Positions 33,663 to 46,966 of a stretch of DNA of 64,000 nucleotides are shown here, piece after piece; position 1 is the stretch's first letter; the number at the start of each line of letters is the position of its first letter. The DNA comes from Linnemannia elongata. Its lineage: Eukaryota; Mortierellomycota; Mortierellomycetes; Mortierellales; Mortierellaceae. Position numbers and translations under genes: made by a program. A model generated the notes under the pieces. That model did not search any database and was not told where the DNA came from. It was given only the letters and a program-made list of their open reading frames with translations. Location of the stretch: the NCBI GenBank assembly GCA_036320915.1, contig JAXBDG010000015.1, positions 930,001 through 994,000 on the forward strand, given 5' to 3'.

Positions 33663-36600
33663 GCGATAGAGGGTTCTTTGTATACTTTTAATCCTCCATT
33701 GATGCGTGCCCCTCATCCCCATGCAGCTTTCATTCATTTCATCATTTTTACTTAATAAAAAATCAGAAAAATTGTTCACCATAATATTTTCTCAGTGATC
33801 CATTCGTGCCCGCGCCCAAAGGTTGAAAAAAAAAATGGAGTGCGTTTTTGAGAGATGCTCTGTTACTTCCTCTTTCGTTTTGTATTCAGCCAACTCTCCC
33901 ATCGCACCCAGGTAAATGTCGTCCTTTTTGTGAGCACTTGAACTAGTGGGGGTTTTTCACTCTTCGATCGGGCATGCTAATGTCGCGTCCAATCAGGCAC
34001 CTTTTTTTTTTTCGTAATACTGCCTTTTTCTGACTTACCGACAGCTTCACCATCAACCCAGCCGGTCATTCCTTTTAATCCCTCGCCAAAAAAAGGCATC
34101 TGTCAAGTTGCAAACATTCCTGAACTATCTAACGGGTATGATTTGTAAGAAAGCTGGTACCTGGGTTTAGCCTGTAGCGGGATGAATTAGCTGGATACCG
34201 TTAAAAATACTGCATATTCATTAGCAGCGGGAAGGTACAGGGTACAAAGTACTTCCTTACCTAAAGACGCGATCAATTGAGGACGAGGTGATTCATAGTT
34301 TGCATTTCCTTCTTCCACATAATTCGCGTCCAGCCCATCTTCTCTCTCTCTCTCTCTCTCTCTCTCGTCCTTGGCTGACCTTCAAAGGCAAAACAAAGAA
34401 ACCAAGAACAGTAGTCATATGCGGGGTGAAGGGGAGTCGATCGTATGATCACAGACAGAAACAAACCAGGAAGAATACTAGGGTCTTAGAAAAGGGAGGG
34501 GGCGAAAGGATATGCAGGATGAGAAGAAAACTGGGAAGGGTCGATTTCTTCTTCCTCTGACTGCACACCGGAGAATAAAAAAAACCTATCCATGAGCTTG
34601 AAACCGGTTTAGAGTCAAAAACAAACGATGTTTGCACCACCATGAGTACCTATGACTGCTACCGTTGAATGGGTTTTGAGCTGCTGGGCTGGGATAGAAA
34701 GAAAAGAGCATGCTGACTCGGGTCCACTGGTTGGGGCAATATTGGTCATGTTAAAGGCGGTAGAGGTTCTTTTTGCTCATGTCGGTTGAGCTGTTTTTTC
34801 AACTGTTCATTCTATTAGTCAATACAACACGCGAGCCTTCGCGTCAAGTGTAGGTTGTTTACTTGCCCCTTATCAAGTGAAGAACTAGAGTTGAAAAAGA
34901 ATGAGTTGGGCAAAATTAAGTTAAAAAAAAATATCTCAGGGGGTGCGTCAGAGAAAGAAGTAACGTTGCGCAGTGCACAAGAAAAAGAGATAGAAGACTC
35001 ATACCCCTGTTCTGCTCTTACTCAATTGAGTTTGGATTCCAACCATCCTCAAAGTGATGTAAAACAAGACCAAATGGCGGGGACTGTGACTGAAAGGCCC
35101 AACAACATCGCCCATTTTCAGTATACATGGATTTTACCACTCTCTCATGTGATGGGATAGAGGCTGCCGTTGAATTTCTGTAGCTGGTCTAGTTGTCGAA
35201 AAGATTAGATACAACAGGTGGCCTGGCGACTTTTGAATGAGTGGCTCGATATGAGTTGAAAAAAATGCCTTTGTGTTGTCTGAGGTGAAGTTGTAGCTCT
35301 GGATTGCGTCTACCAGAGCTTTTTGGTGTTTTTGACAAAGTTGTCGTTGAATGATGCTTGCAGGAAGGAGATTGACCTCCGGTTACTGATATGAAGATGC
35401 TTATCGTCTAGAATATATGCACACCACTCCATTGGGAAGTGTAGGAGCATTGATACTGCCGCCGTCGTTGGTGGTAGCTCTTTGTTGGATACCGTCGCCT
35501 TCCCTCTGCAATCACTTTCGATAAGCGGAATTGCTCCATCCCAGATTAGTATTACGAACCCGCACCGCCAACTCGACCAGATGGGTTGTGAGGAAGACTT
35601 GGATGTTCTCGCAAAGGGACCTCCCAACCTGTTGTAGATATTAGGCGCAACTGGTGGGAATTCGGTCACAAAAACTTAGAACGGACCCGGACGACTGAGA
35701 GGATGCCATAACTTGATGAAAGTTACCTATCATGTGGGAAATAACTGACCGTGTGGGATCAAAAGAGGCTCGTTGAGTGGACCTTGTTGTGGTGTAATGA
35801 TAGTGATGGATGTCGTTCAGAAGGATTCCGAGGTTGTTGTTCCGGAATGTCTCAATCGAGTCCGGCAGAGTCTTGACATGATCCCGGTAGGAGGTAGAGG
35901 AGGTGAAGTGGTCGGCCATAACTCAAGCGACGTAGGAGAGGACCACGAGTGATCTAAAGAACCTGCCATTTGTGAAATACACTAGTTCAACAATGGTGTC
36001 CGTGGTTTTCTTGACACACAGAGGGTTCGATTCCGTTCATCTAGAAGCATCTGGTGAAACCGATCATCAATTCCAAGTTCTGCAGGGGTTCAAGAAAAGG
36101 AGTGAATTAACTGACGCGACTTAAAAGGATGCTGTTGATCAATTATACAATTTTCCCCTCCTTCTGCTTGTCCTCCTTCTCCTTGTTCCCCTCTCCATCG
36201 TCGTCTCCGGGGTTTCCGATGAGGTGGGTGTACATTTTTGAATGGTCCTTGTGAGCGGTGGGAGGAGTCGGGTTGCGAACGATGAGATACCCTGACCGCA
36301 ATAATATGAGGCATGATCCTTATTGTCCGATAGAAACTTGCACATAGGTAGGTTTCTCTTAGTTTCCTCGGCAGACGATTGTAAGGGTTTATAAAGTTCT
36401 CAGGAGGAAAATATGGGTGCGGCTGGTGCAGTACACATAGAAATGCGTGCAAGGAGAGATACTGAGTGATGTTGACTTGTTCACTTTGCTCTGAAATCTA
36501 CTTTACGAGGTGACATGTCGAATATGGAGTTTGGACCAATCCGACTCAACCCCATCCTTCGCTCAAAGCGCTTGCTACCTATCAACTGCCAACAAAGGGC

Positions 36601-37005
36601 ATATTACTCCTAGGGGTGGCGTCTAAGTTATGAATTGGCAATTAAGGTGCTAAGCCGGCCTAAAAATAGTTCATTGCAGGGGGGCCTTAAGGTCGTTCAC
36701 TCAGCCGTGGCGCGAAACCATAAATCCAATTATCGTCCCCATGTGTTACCGCACAGGAGCTTCGCCTTAGCCCTCGACACCCTTTATTCAAATCAGTCAG
36801 AATGGATCAATGTCGCATTGAGTATATGATAGAGGTAAAGCCTATTTGTGAGGTGAAAACGTGGAGGAAGGCCCAGAGAAGTTCTTGGGCGGCAGACCTT
36901 ACAGGAGAAACATTAATAAAAGGCGGTCGGCAATTTCTTTTTCTTTCTTCTAGTTTTGCCATTCCCTACTATCATCCTTTAAACCCCCACCAAAGAACAT
37001 CCACA
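33663..37005. other. Gene-poor region, possible decayed coding near 35.3-36.5 kb
   Basis: About 3.3 kb with no intact gene. A TC microsatellite lies at about 34340-34367. On the minus strand between 36460 and 35300 several short frames have some coding character (for example YLIVRNPTPPTAHKDHSK near 36295-36240) but are broken by stops and frame changes. They look like a decayed gene that I cannot assign. Confidence 0.35.
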
Positions 37006-38122
37006 ATGCCCCACCATATTCTTACAGACTTCAAGAACTTGGTCGTTGTCGTCACTGGCTGCGACACAGGCTTTGGTGCGGAAATAGTCAATGACCTATA
37101 CCAGTACGACTATTACACCATTTATGGGACTTGCTTGACGTTACAAGCTGTTGAAAAATACCAAGCCAAGGGGTCTACCCGCCTTCGAGCTATCCAAGTC
37201 GATGTTACCAAACAGGAAGATGTCAGCCGCCTCCGTGACCGGATTGAAGCCGAATGTCCTCAAGGCGTCTATTGTGTCCTCAACAACGCTGGTAAAGTTT
37301 GGGTTCTTTATATAACCTAAAAACCTTTCATCAAGCATCAACCTCCTTTTTGTCATAGAGGACCCATAAAATATACCAAGCCGAGTTGATACTTACTACT
37401 CTCACTTGCTTTATCACTTCGTGACAACAGGAATTAATGTCGGTGGCCTCTTTGACCTGACGACTGAGGATGCCTTTGAGCGTGTAATGGATGTTAATTA
37501 CATGGGTATCATACGTATCACCAAAGCCCTACTCCCCTCCCTCCGAACCTACGCAAAATCCCGTCACATTCTCCCTAAGGAGCAAGAACTCCCACGCGCC
37601 CGTCTCATCAGCATAACCTCAGTCGCCGGTCGAATCAACATCCCCGGCCTGGGATCCTACAGCGCCTCCAAGCATGCAGCCGAGTCGATCCTCGATACCC
37701 TCCGCGTCGAACTCTCGCCTTGGGAGATTGACGTCTCCATGATCGAACCTTACTTTGCAAAGACACCCATTATGACCAACAGTCGTGCGGCGTTCGAACA
37801 AAACTGGAAACGAGCCGGCGATAACGTTCATGCGATGTATGGAGAAGCGTTTGTTGAGACTGCTCGCAAGCGGAGTCAGCTCTTATATGAGAAAGCCATG
37901 CCCCCTCAATGGATCGTCCAGGCGGCCGTGAATGCGATTCGTGAGAAGAATGGAGCTCAGACACCTAGGATCTTAGTTACGCCCTGGCATGTCCGGCTTT
38001 TGATCTGGATCTCGGAGATGACTCCCGAGTGGGTGATCGATGGGATGATGCGTTCGAGCATGAAGAAGAGTGGGTCCTGGCCTGCTGATCCTTTCTTGTT
38101 GAAAGACGGCAAGCACAACTAG
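37006..38122 (+). CDS. Short-chain dehydrogenase/reductase (retinol/steroid dehydrogenase-like)
   Basis: NAD(P)-dependent oxidoreductase of the classical SDR superfamily, similar in layout to the SDR9C group. Exons are 37006-37291 and 37431-38122, giving 325 residues. The cofactor motif TGCDTGFG is at about residues 18-25, LNNAG at 92-96 (the intron cuts the Gly codon), and the catalytic S-x14-YSASK is present as ITSVAGRINIPGLGSYSASK. EPYFAKTP follows. The C-terminus (WHVRLLIWISEMTPEWVIDGMM) is hydrophobic and may contact membrane. A TATA-like AATAAAAG lies about 90 bp upstream. Substrate cannot be told from sequence; a small lipophilic alcohol or ketone is the family norm. Confidence 0.88.
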
Positions 38123-39364
38123 GCTAGTTAACAAGCCGTGAGTGAAAATAAACATCAAACGCCACTCAAAGATGCAACGTTACTTAAAAGCTTGATGACC
38201 GTGCAAGATGTTATTTTATTTCTCTTTTCCTCCAACAGTCTTCACATAGCAATAAATCCTCTCACACATAGTTCGCTGCTTCGTTGCAGTTCAACCTCGC
38301 AAAGGTCTAACTCACCAAAGCCGATGTTTACGTTCAGAACTGATGTTGGTCATCGCGACGAGTTTGGCTGTAACTGTCTGTTTAGCGACGGCGCTTATGA
38401 GGCATGTTGATGCTTTGACGGGACCTGACCAAGGCTTCGACAGATGGTGGTGATAACGGTCATGAGCCCTTTACTAGTAAGATTGTTGATAACAAAGACT
38501 AACAGTAGGTCCAGGCGAGGGTAACTCAACCAAAAAGCTTAGTAGTTAACATAGTAGATATTGGGCAATATGTGCTCCAAAGGCGAAGTTTGTCGAACAG
38601 GGCGAAAGAAAAGGCTTAAGGGTTCTTCACGTACGCAGGTCATGGCAAATCGCTTCGTACATATTTGACACAACGCCACCAATAGTGTGCCACCGCTCTA
38701 GTTGTGCTTCAACCTCATACAAAGATCCGAGGTGAGCTGGGCTGTAACCAGTTTTCACCCCGCCAACCTTGCCCAACAGCCATCCCGGCGATCAAGTGGA
38801 TTATCCCAGGAAAGGGCAGGAGCCTCATCAAACTATCAGCCCCAATGCTTATCAGTTTCATTCTAATCAATCAGCAGCATGTTCGCAACGACTGCCTCTA
38901 CTTGGCGATTATCCCTGTTCAGATCTTCCATTTCTCGTCCTCGCACCATGCTGGCCCGCAAGTATCCTTCGAGAGCGAGATCCTGTTGCCACGCTTGCGC
39001 AGAGTTCATCCTTCACATCCTGTCATGGGTGCCATTGTTGTTCAAAAAGAGAGCCATGAGGCTACCTCTTTTTTTTATTTGTTTTTCTGCTGTGTGTGAT
39101 AGGTAGGTAGTTAGATTGAAGCATTAGAAAAATAAGGAGAAAGAAGATCGCGTCAAGAAACATAGCACCTCTGCAATCGTATTAATGTAAAAAAAAAAGG
39201 TAATGGCGTCGTTCTTATTTGTTTGGCTGTATTTGGATGATAATATCGATGGTAAAAGGGCGGTGCAACATGTAAGGTGTATCAAAGGAAAGGTTTGGGA
39301 GAGAACAAGGGAGGAAGAAAAAAAGAGACCAGCTCGAAGGAGATAGTGGCTAGGAAACCAGTAC
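38123..39364. other. Intergenic spacer between convergent SDR and septin genes
   Basis: About 1.2 kb. No intact gene. One plus-strand frame at 38704-39099 is open but has no motif and no clear start context, so it is not called. Confidence 0.4.
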
Positions 39365-41752
39365 CTAGTCGGACAAGTTCTCGGCACTGCGCGACAGCTT
39401 CTCGGTACGGTAGTTCTCGTAGAGGTAGTCGTGAGTGATCTCCTTGAGGTCCTGCAAGTGCGAGCTATTGTTGGTTGAAATGCAACAAGAAAACAGATGG
39501 TTAGCATGCTAATTCTGTGGAAACCATTGGTATGCTGTTCTGTATCATCCCGTGTGTCTTTCTGCTTTCCCACTTTGTCAATTCGGGTCTCGCCAAAATA
39601 AAAACAAACAGAAAGACAATCAAAAATAACAAGCATTAGCGTGAGCCCGACATTTGAATTCAATCGCTCTCGCTCTTTGCATATTTGTCTTTCTTTTTTC
39701 GGTGCTCCCCATCTCGAATTTTTTTTTTGTCCCTTCCTTGCTTGCTTGCGCTTCTCTTTTTTTTTTTCGTCCGATACAATGGTGTTAAAGATATAAAGAG
39801 GGGGAAAGTTGACATACCTGAGAAGGGCAAAGCGCAACTTGGCAAAGTCGCAGTGCTGGGTGTTGTCGACCTCAACAATACCCCAAGGGTACTGTCTGCC
39901 TCGGACCTTGCGGCCGTTGACCATGATCTCCTCCTCGCATCCGATCAAGGCGAAGGGGAGAAGGGATCGCAATTCACTGTTTTCATCAATGGTCTCCTCA
40001 TCATCCTCCTCGGGGTCGTAGGGGAAGTTGTAGATTGGGATGTTGTGGTGCTCAATGTCTTCCATGACCTATGTAACATAAGGTGAGAAGGCGAGGCGTT
40101 TAGTATGATCGCATCAGAGGAAACGACTTCCCGCGAATTGGATACAAAAAACCAGTACTATTGACAACAATTTCGACATACCCTCTTCTTAAAGTCAGCA
40201 AGCTCTTGAGGGGTGAAGGTATCGGCCTTTCCGACGACGGGGATAACGTTGATTCTAGGGCTGAGACGCTTCATCAACTCAATGTCGATCTCTCTCAAGC
40301 TAATCAATTAAACAACAGACAATAGCAAGGCGTTAGTTCATTACCTCTTTAAAGGATGATCGATCTGTCTTTGAAGCATGTAGCGAATCCACGCTTGTTA
40401 CCTATGACCGGTGGGGGTGATAAAGTAGAGGAGGGCGTGGACACGGTTGTCGCGGAAACGGGGGTTACGCTTAATCCTGGACTCCTCCGACAAAATATCA
40501 TCGTACTGTCTTTCCAGATATCCGAGAATCTCTTGGAAGCTGTTGTATTATCCGGACAGGAACAGGTAGCCAGCGATGAAATGGGGCAGGAAAGAAAAGC
40601 GGGTTCGTGTTAGCGTCAAGGAGATATTCTTTTCTCCTTTCAATTGCAAACATAAGCCAAGAGAGCAAAAACAAACAATGCTCCATCATCATCATCGGCA
40701 GGTTTGAATCTGTCGAAGAAGGGTTGCCAAGGGGGTTGTTTTTTTCTTTTTGTTTCTGAGCACCAGAAAAGAAAAAAGAGAGACATATCCCTCCTGAAGG
40801 TGAACAGGCACGAGGAGTCAAAAAAAAAAAAAAAAAAAAAAAAAAGGGTCGAGTGGTTGTAGGAGAATGAACCAACCATACGAGAGGTGGTCTTCGTGGA
40901 AAGGAAGGAGTGTTGCGAGCAAGAAGATATAGTGTATGTCTGTATTCGCCTGGATTGCTTACCAGTATTCGTTGTCAATCATGTCGCCAAAGCCGGGAGT
41001 GTCGACAACGGTGAGCGAGATCTTGACACCATCCTCGTCGAGCTCTAAAAAAAGACCAATTGGGAGCCGGAAAGTGAGAGAAGCATGATTAATATATTGT
41101 GTTTGGCAAATAGAGTCCAGTAACACAACCAACGGACAAGCCAGCAATAGGACATCGAGCATAAACAACAATAACAGCAACGGGAACAAAAGAGCCATGG
41201 GACAACCCGTCCTTGTGTATAAAAGGAACATAAACCACATACCGACAGTGTAGGGCTTGATCTTGATGGCCTCCTCGACATGAGCCATCTCGGGCTCGTC
41301 GCACTCGCGCTTGGGGACAACATCAGCATCGCACAGCGTGTTGATGAAGGTGGTGCGGCCGAGACCAGAGGCACCTAAAAGAGAGACAAAAGACAAGGGA
41401 ACGAGGCGAACAAAAGAAGAACGGAGTATTTAGGATGCGAGTTGACGGTTGGTTGTACGTTTGTTGTTCGTCAGCGGGAAGGTGCAAGCAAGTCGTTGTT
41501 GTTTCCAGCTGCAAGTTGTTGTTTTCTGCTCGTACCGACAACCATAAGGGTGAACTGAAATCCCTTCTTGACGTTCTTTCTGCGACCGATGCGCTATTAA
41601 AAGAAGAAATATGGGTTGATGATGAAGGATAAACAGGGCAAGAAGGATGTCAGTTGCAAGTTCATTCAAAGAGTGAGGGAGAGAGGGAGAGTAGCTGTTG
41701 GTGGTTTATGTGTACAAGTAAGGGAATATGAGTTCTTCTTACGTGTGCCATA
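39365..41752 (-). CDS. Septin, Cdc11-like, short C-terminus
   Basis: GTP-binding cytoskeletal protein of septin filaments at the septum or hyphal cortex. Exons: 41752-41744, 41593-41536, 41374-41243, 41044-40963, 40539-40402, 40299-40182, 40068-39818 and 39464-39365, giving 295 residues with all phases consistent. The P-loop is GASGLGRTTF, with Arg in place of the usual Lys, as in Cdc11-type septins. Also present: VVDTPGFGD (G3), VGKADT (G4), the septin unique element and WGIVEVDN. The sequence ends YRTEKLSRSAENLSD, only about 12 residues after the conserved YENYRTEKL, whereas Cdc11 proteins usually go on with a long coiled coil. The first coding exon is 9 nt (Met-Ala-His). Confidence 0.88.
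40820..40845. repeat. A26 homopolymer in septin intron
   Basis: Twenty-six A on the plus strand (T tract in gene sense) in the intron between exons 41044-40963 and 40539-40402. Confidence 0.9.
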
Positions 41753-43083
41753 TTGAATAAGGGTTATAGGGTATGTGTGGGGGTGGTAGTGTTGAAGGAT
41801 GGATGAAGAGAGAGGAAGAGTGAAGAACAGAAGTGAGAAGTGAGAGGACGAAGAAGAGTGAGCAAAAGGGATGGTGGAGGGGAGGGAAGTGTGAGTCGTG
41901 AAGAAGAAAGAGATGAAAGGAAAAAGAAAAAAAAAGAGATGACAGGCAAAGAAAAGAAAAGAAAGGAAGATGATGGACACCCACCTTTGTCCCGCCTGTA
42001 ATTTATTAATTGCTCGTGCTAGACCCGTGTAGCAATAATGCGTGTGTTTCTGTGTGCCATTCTGAGCCGCGGGAAGGGTAATAAAACTCAAAGACAACCA
42101 CAAGTCGGACAAAGACAGAGCGAGTATGAGGGACACCCACAAGCACAATGGATGGCGTGCATCTCTTCCCCCCCCCTCTCCCGTCCCTCTACCAGTCAAC
42201 CAGCCAGCCAGCAAACAAGCAAGCCAGCAAGCCAACCAAAGCCAGCCCATGTTTCTCCAAGTCAACTCTTCAATATGTACTACCTGCCTCGACTGGACTC
42301 TCATCTCTCTGAGTCGCTCTCATCTCTTCGAGCTGAAAAAGAGTGTTATTTTGTCCGTGAGCACTCTCTTTCCTTCGACGAGAGCAATTATCTCTTTTTC
42401 TCGAGTCCCTTCTCCATCCACCAACAACAGAGACCATAAACCAACAAGCTGAGCCTGCCGACACTCACACACACACACTCCTATCAAACATGCCAACTAA
42501 CTTGAGTGCCATACCAACCATCTGTCCATCTCTTCCGTGCCAATTGACCCCCTTCTCTCCCACTCTCTCTTCCTCCTCATCATCCCCAACCATCCCCTTC
42601 CTTCCTCCCTCCCTTCCCCTCTCTCTCACTTTCTCTCTCTTCACTCTTTTCTTTCCCCTTGACCCTTCTTTTTCTCTCTCTTTCCGTCTCCTTCTTTCCT
42701 CCCTGCTTGTTCACCCAGCAGGCACATACACGGTAAACAATAAAAAAATCAAGGGGCGTCAAAACTGGCCGGTGCCTCATGTTTCAGGTACAATGGGTGC
42801 CTGAATCCATCATGGTTTACTACTGTACATCATCAGAAAAAAGTGCCATAGACAATAGTTGAGGTGGTGTCATACGAGCAACACGAACATACAAAAAAAA
42901 ATGAACAGAAACAGCAACGGTCTGTCACTTCCTCCCTCCAATGCAGGGTCCATCCACGTCGCACCAATCTACAACAACAAAAATAAATAAAGCAAAAAAA
43001 AAAAAAAAAGAATGGCAAAAGATACTCTTGACGCACACTCCTCCTGCTTCTATCCGTCCGTCCTTCCACTCTCGCTCTCCGTC
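41753..43083. other. Intergenic region: septin promoter and BRE1 3' UTR
   Basis: About 1.3 kb. Strongly GA-rich then CT-rich low-complexity sequence (41700-41960 and 42540-42700), AC repeat near 42467-42478 and an A run near 42993-43009. Open frames are compositional artefacts. Confidence 0.5.
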
Positions 43084-46000
43084 CTAAAGATAAATCTCCT
43101 TCACATCCTTCGCGCCAAAGTTCTCACGACAGGTGGGACATTTGCGTTGACGATACTCCATCTGCTTGTCCATGCAGCTCTTGCAAAAGACATGCATGCA
43201 TCGCAGAATGACATGCGATTTGAAATTTACGTCGCATGCCGGACATTTGAGCAGCTTCAGGTACCGCGCCGCCTGCTTGGCCACCTCGGATGACTCGCCT
43301 CCAGATAACGAACTCTCCGACTTTTTGCTCTGCTCCTCCAGCTTTTTCCTCATCGACTCGGATTCTTCCACCAATCGCTTCCGTGCCTGGGCCTCGCTCT
43401 CATACGCATCCGACCTCTCCTTGAGCAATGTCTGCACCTCCATAAGGCGTTCCTCTTGCTTTGTAAACTTTTCCTTGAATCCAGCGTTGTGCTGAGTTAA
43501 TTCTTGGAGCTTTGTCCTGTGGGCAGTGACCTCCGTACTCAGCACCGTCTGGTCCTTCTCGAACGTTTCCTAATGCGGTTTTGGGGAGAATGATGGGGAC
43601 GTGAGTGGTTAGTTTCCGTCAATGAATTAACTTGAAAAGAAGAAGTAAAAAACAATTCCAAGTAGAAACGACAAGACTTACCATCTGGAGACCCAAAGCT
43701 TTCTCCCGCTCCTCGAGTCTCTGGATCTGCTCCAGCTGCATGTCCGATTGTCGCTTCATCACAGCTGTCATGTTGGCGCTCTGCTCCTTGGCGCGCACAA
43801 GATGCGTACACTTGGACTCCTGCCGCGTCTTGTCCGACAATAGCTTGAAAATCAAATCCTCCTTCTGAGCCAGATCGATCGCTTTCCGGGATGTAGCCTC
43901 TTCCAGTAGACCCCAGGCGGTGGCAACCGTATGGAGCTCGTTCAACAGTGGAACTTGAACTGCCTCGTGTGCTTGAACCTTGAGCTCCAATCTCCGCAGA
44001 GTCGCCTCTTTGTCCTCCAGTGTGGCCACCAATGACTTCACACGCTCCTTGGCCCCAGAACCGACGACGTTGTCCAACTCGGCAATCCTTGCAGACAGCG
44101 TAGCCACCTGCTCCTTCAATTGCGCCGCAGACTCCTGAACAGCTGCATACTCGCGGACTTGTTGCGCCACCTCCTTGGATGTGTCGAGCTCCATCTGCAG
44201 ATTTGCAATGTGCTCGTCTGCAGCCTTGAGATTGTCCCGAAGTTCCTTGAGTGCAGTATGATCACTAGGTCCCTTCAGATAAAACGCGTAGCTCTCCCAA
44301 TCGTCCGAGTTGGCCGCCAGCATTGTCTGGAGTCGTTGGATATCCGCCGTCAGCGATGTTATACGATCCTACGTGTAGCGCGACCAAAATCATATCATCA
44401 TCATCAGCATTGTGAATTCCACAGATCTACGGTTCGTAATGGAACAACAACATTGAGTGAACAACCAGTAAGCAGAATGTACCTTCCGCGTATTGGCAAT
44501 CTTGCGAATCTCCTGGTTCTGCTGCATCTCGTAGTCGTCCTTGGTACAACGGTTCTCGTACATCTGCTGGAACCGGTCGCGGCTATCGCGAACGCGTGAA
44601 ATATCACTCTCCAGCTTCTTCAGCTCCGCCTCCAAAGCCGCTCTCCGGTTCTTTTCCTCGTTTTCGAGCGTGTCCACAAATTTTCTCCGACTGGAATGGA
44701 GATCATCCAGATCTGATCTCAACCGCAGGACCTCGCTTCGATAGAACTCGGACTCATGACGTACAGACTGCATCTGCACCAGGAGAGCTTTGACATGCTG
44801 AGAATCCTGGATCTTCTCTTCTGACATATGTCCTAACTGAGCGCGTGTCTTTTCAACCTCCTCTCGCAATTGCGTGTCCTGAACCTTCATCTCGTCGACC
44901 TCTGTTTGACGTAAGAGTGCAAGCCTACGGCATTGCAGCAACTCGTCCCTGGTGGCCTCGCTCATATCTCCCAAGAGTGACACACTCGTCAAGCCAAAGT
45001 CGACACCGGCCCCATAGTCGGCAGCTGCTCCTAACATCGACGCGGTCTTCTCCCGCTCCATTGTCCGATGCATCATCCGCAACCTGTCCTTAGAATGGTC
45101 CAGCTCCCCTGACTTTTCTTCTAGCCTATGCTTTGTCATCTGAATCTCATTCTTGAGTCGAAGCACTTGGTCGGAATAGTCGTGACACTGCGCCTGCAAT
45201 CGATCGATCGCAATCCTGCCCTTCTTGTGCTGCTGAACAAGGGCTTCATGCGTCTGGGTCAACTGTTGCACTGTCCTGCTTCCCTGAACCGACGAATCTG
45301 GATGGAGCCATATGGGAGAGCGTTCTCCAGTATTAATATAGGATGCCAAGGTGGGTCATAATTGTAAGCATTCAACACGCGACAGTTGCAGCAGATCAAG
45401 TACCTGCTTTGAGTGAACTCCAGAACCGATCGCGCTTTTCAGACCAGGCCTCAACCATATACAGGAGTTTCAGAGCCAAGTCTTTGGTTGATTGCGAGCG
45501 TTTCTCAACCGACTTTTTGACCGACTCTTCCGTAAGTTCCCTGATCTCCTGAGATTCAGATTCCTCGGCTAATGTATGCTGGATAGCCGATGCAAGACTG
45601 CCCCCCTCTATTCATAATGCAACAAAGAAAAAAAAACACGAGTCAGCGAATATTCCCAGTGTCGCTGTACTTGTGAGTGTCCAGGCATGCGATCAATGTC
45701 CTATGAATTCAGTACCTTTCACGGCCATATCAGTTGGATCGACTCCCATCCGAGATCGCGAGATTATCGTCCGCAAATCCTCCAGCAGCTATATTGTTGA
45801 AGAGATATCGAGTAAATCTCAATTGTTTCTTCGCGACACGCAATGAAGTCGCATTGATATCCTTCATTCGTGAATAAACACAAGACGACATTGTTACCTT
45901 GCTCCAATGTGAGTCCAATTCTGAAAGACGCTCATCATAGCCGACCTGATGATCCTTCAGTCGTTCTATCCGTTCCTGTGCCCTCGCATTTTCGCGCTTA

Positions 46001-46419
46001 TATTCCTGAATCTGACGCCAGATGGCCTCTTTCTGAAAGTTCAGTAGCACTTCCTATATCCCACCAATAGGCACAATCGAAAAATAAAACTTGTTAAGTG
46101 CCATGTCCTTCACCTTCCTGAACCACAATACAACAAGGATCAACCTGATAACCCATGTGACAGCAACATATATCGCAAGTGCGACGCCTATCCTTACCTC
46201 GGCAGCGGTCATGGTCTCGGTATCCTCTTTGCCAGTAATCAGTGGACTGGTACTCCCGCTCCCACTCCCCGTAAACTGGCGCTTGGTGTTGGTTGCAGAG
46301 GTGATGTGTGCAGGCGATCCATTGGCGGCCGGACCACCAGCTCCTGCCGATGAAGACGACGTGAAGGGTGGGCTCACGTCGTCTGTGAGTCTGCGTTTCC
46401 GATTGCTCCTATCGTCCAT
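43084..46419 (-). CDS. BRE1: E3 ubiquitin-protein ligase BRE1 (histone H2B ubiquitination)
   Basis: RING E3 that, with Rad6, monoubiquitinates histone H2B. Exons: 46419-46198, 46053-45898, 45788-45716, 45607-45404, 45297-44483, 44368-43682 and 43569-43084, giving about 880 residues. The N-terminus is basic then Ser/Gly-rich (MDDRSNRKRRLTDDVSPPF). Most of the chain (about residues 75-800) is predicted coiled coil rich in Glu, Lys, Gln and Leu. The C-terminal RING is CPACDVNF, then CMHVFCKSCM and CPTCRENFG, ending KDVKEIYL, the typical BRE1 end. Length is within the family range of 700-1000. It sits tandem with the carboxylesterase gene upstream. Confidence 0.93.
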
Positions 46420-46966
46420 AGAAGCTAACTCGGGTTCTCGCTACTGGATGAGTTGATGGATGCTTTGTTTGTTGGTTGTTGTTTGATGGGGTGGCGAGAG
46501 TGTGTTCCTGATTGATCTCTCTTTTCTTGTAAACGCTGGCTGTTATAAGAAGAGTTGATCTAGAATGTTTGAATTGATCCCGAATCTGATTTTGTTTCTT
46601 TGAACTGAGGCAGTAGATGACCTGAGTTGTGCGGTCGCTGACGCTGCTTGATGTTATTGCGGTTGTTGTGGTGGTGTCCGTGGTAGTGTTGACTTTCTGT
46701 GTGTGGACCAAAAGTACAGCGGAAACCTCTCTCTCTTGTTTCTAACACACTCAATTTTGTGCACACGAGTGGCTGCGTTGCACAAGCGATCGCCCCGCCT
46801 TCCTCTAACCCCATTCCCCCAAAATCAAGCATTCATTTGTTGTAAAAAAAAAGGCGTAGCCCAGCTACGATATTTATTTCGTGCATTAACAGTTCAGATG
46901 GAAATGGAGGATATGTGCAGAAGGGAGAGATGATGGTGTGGTTCTCTCTTATTACTATTTTTTTGT
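46420..46966. other. Spacer between BRE1 promoter and carboxylesterase 3' end
   Basis: About 550 bp; TTG/GGT-rich leader of BRE1 on the minus strand and the esterase 3' UTR. No gene. Confidence 0.5.

Noticed and set aside
36010..36050. GGTTCGATTCC, similar to a tRNA B box
   Set aside because: The flanking bases do not form a T stem and no A box or acceptor stem was found.
35300..36460. Minus-strand frames that might be a gene
   Set aside because: Frame changes and stops every 60-120 codons and no recognisable family; at most a decayed copy.
38704..39099. Plus-strand open frame of 131 codons
   Set aside because: No motif, poor start context, and no splice partner found.
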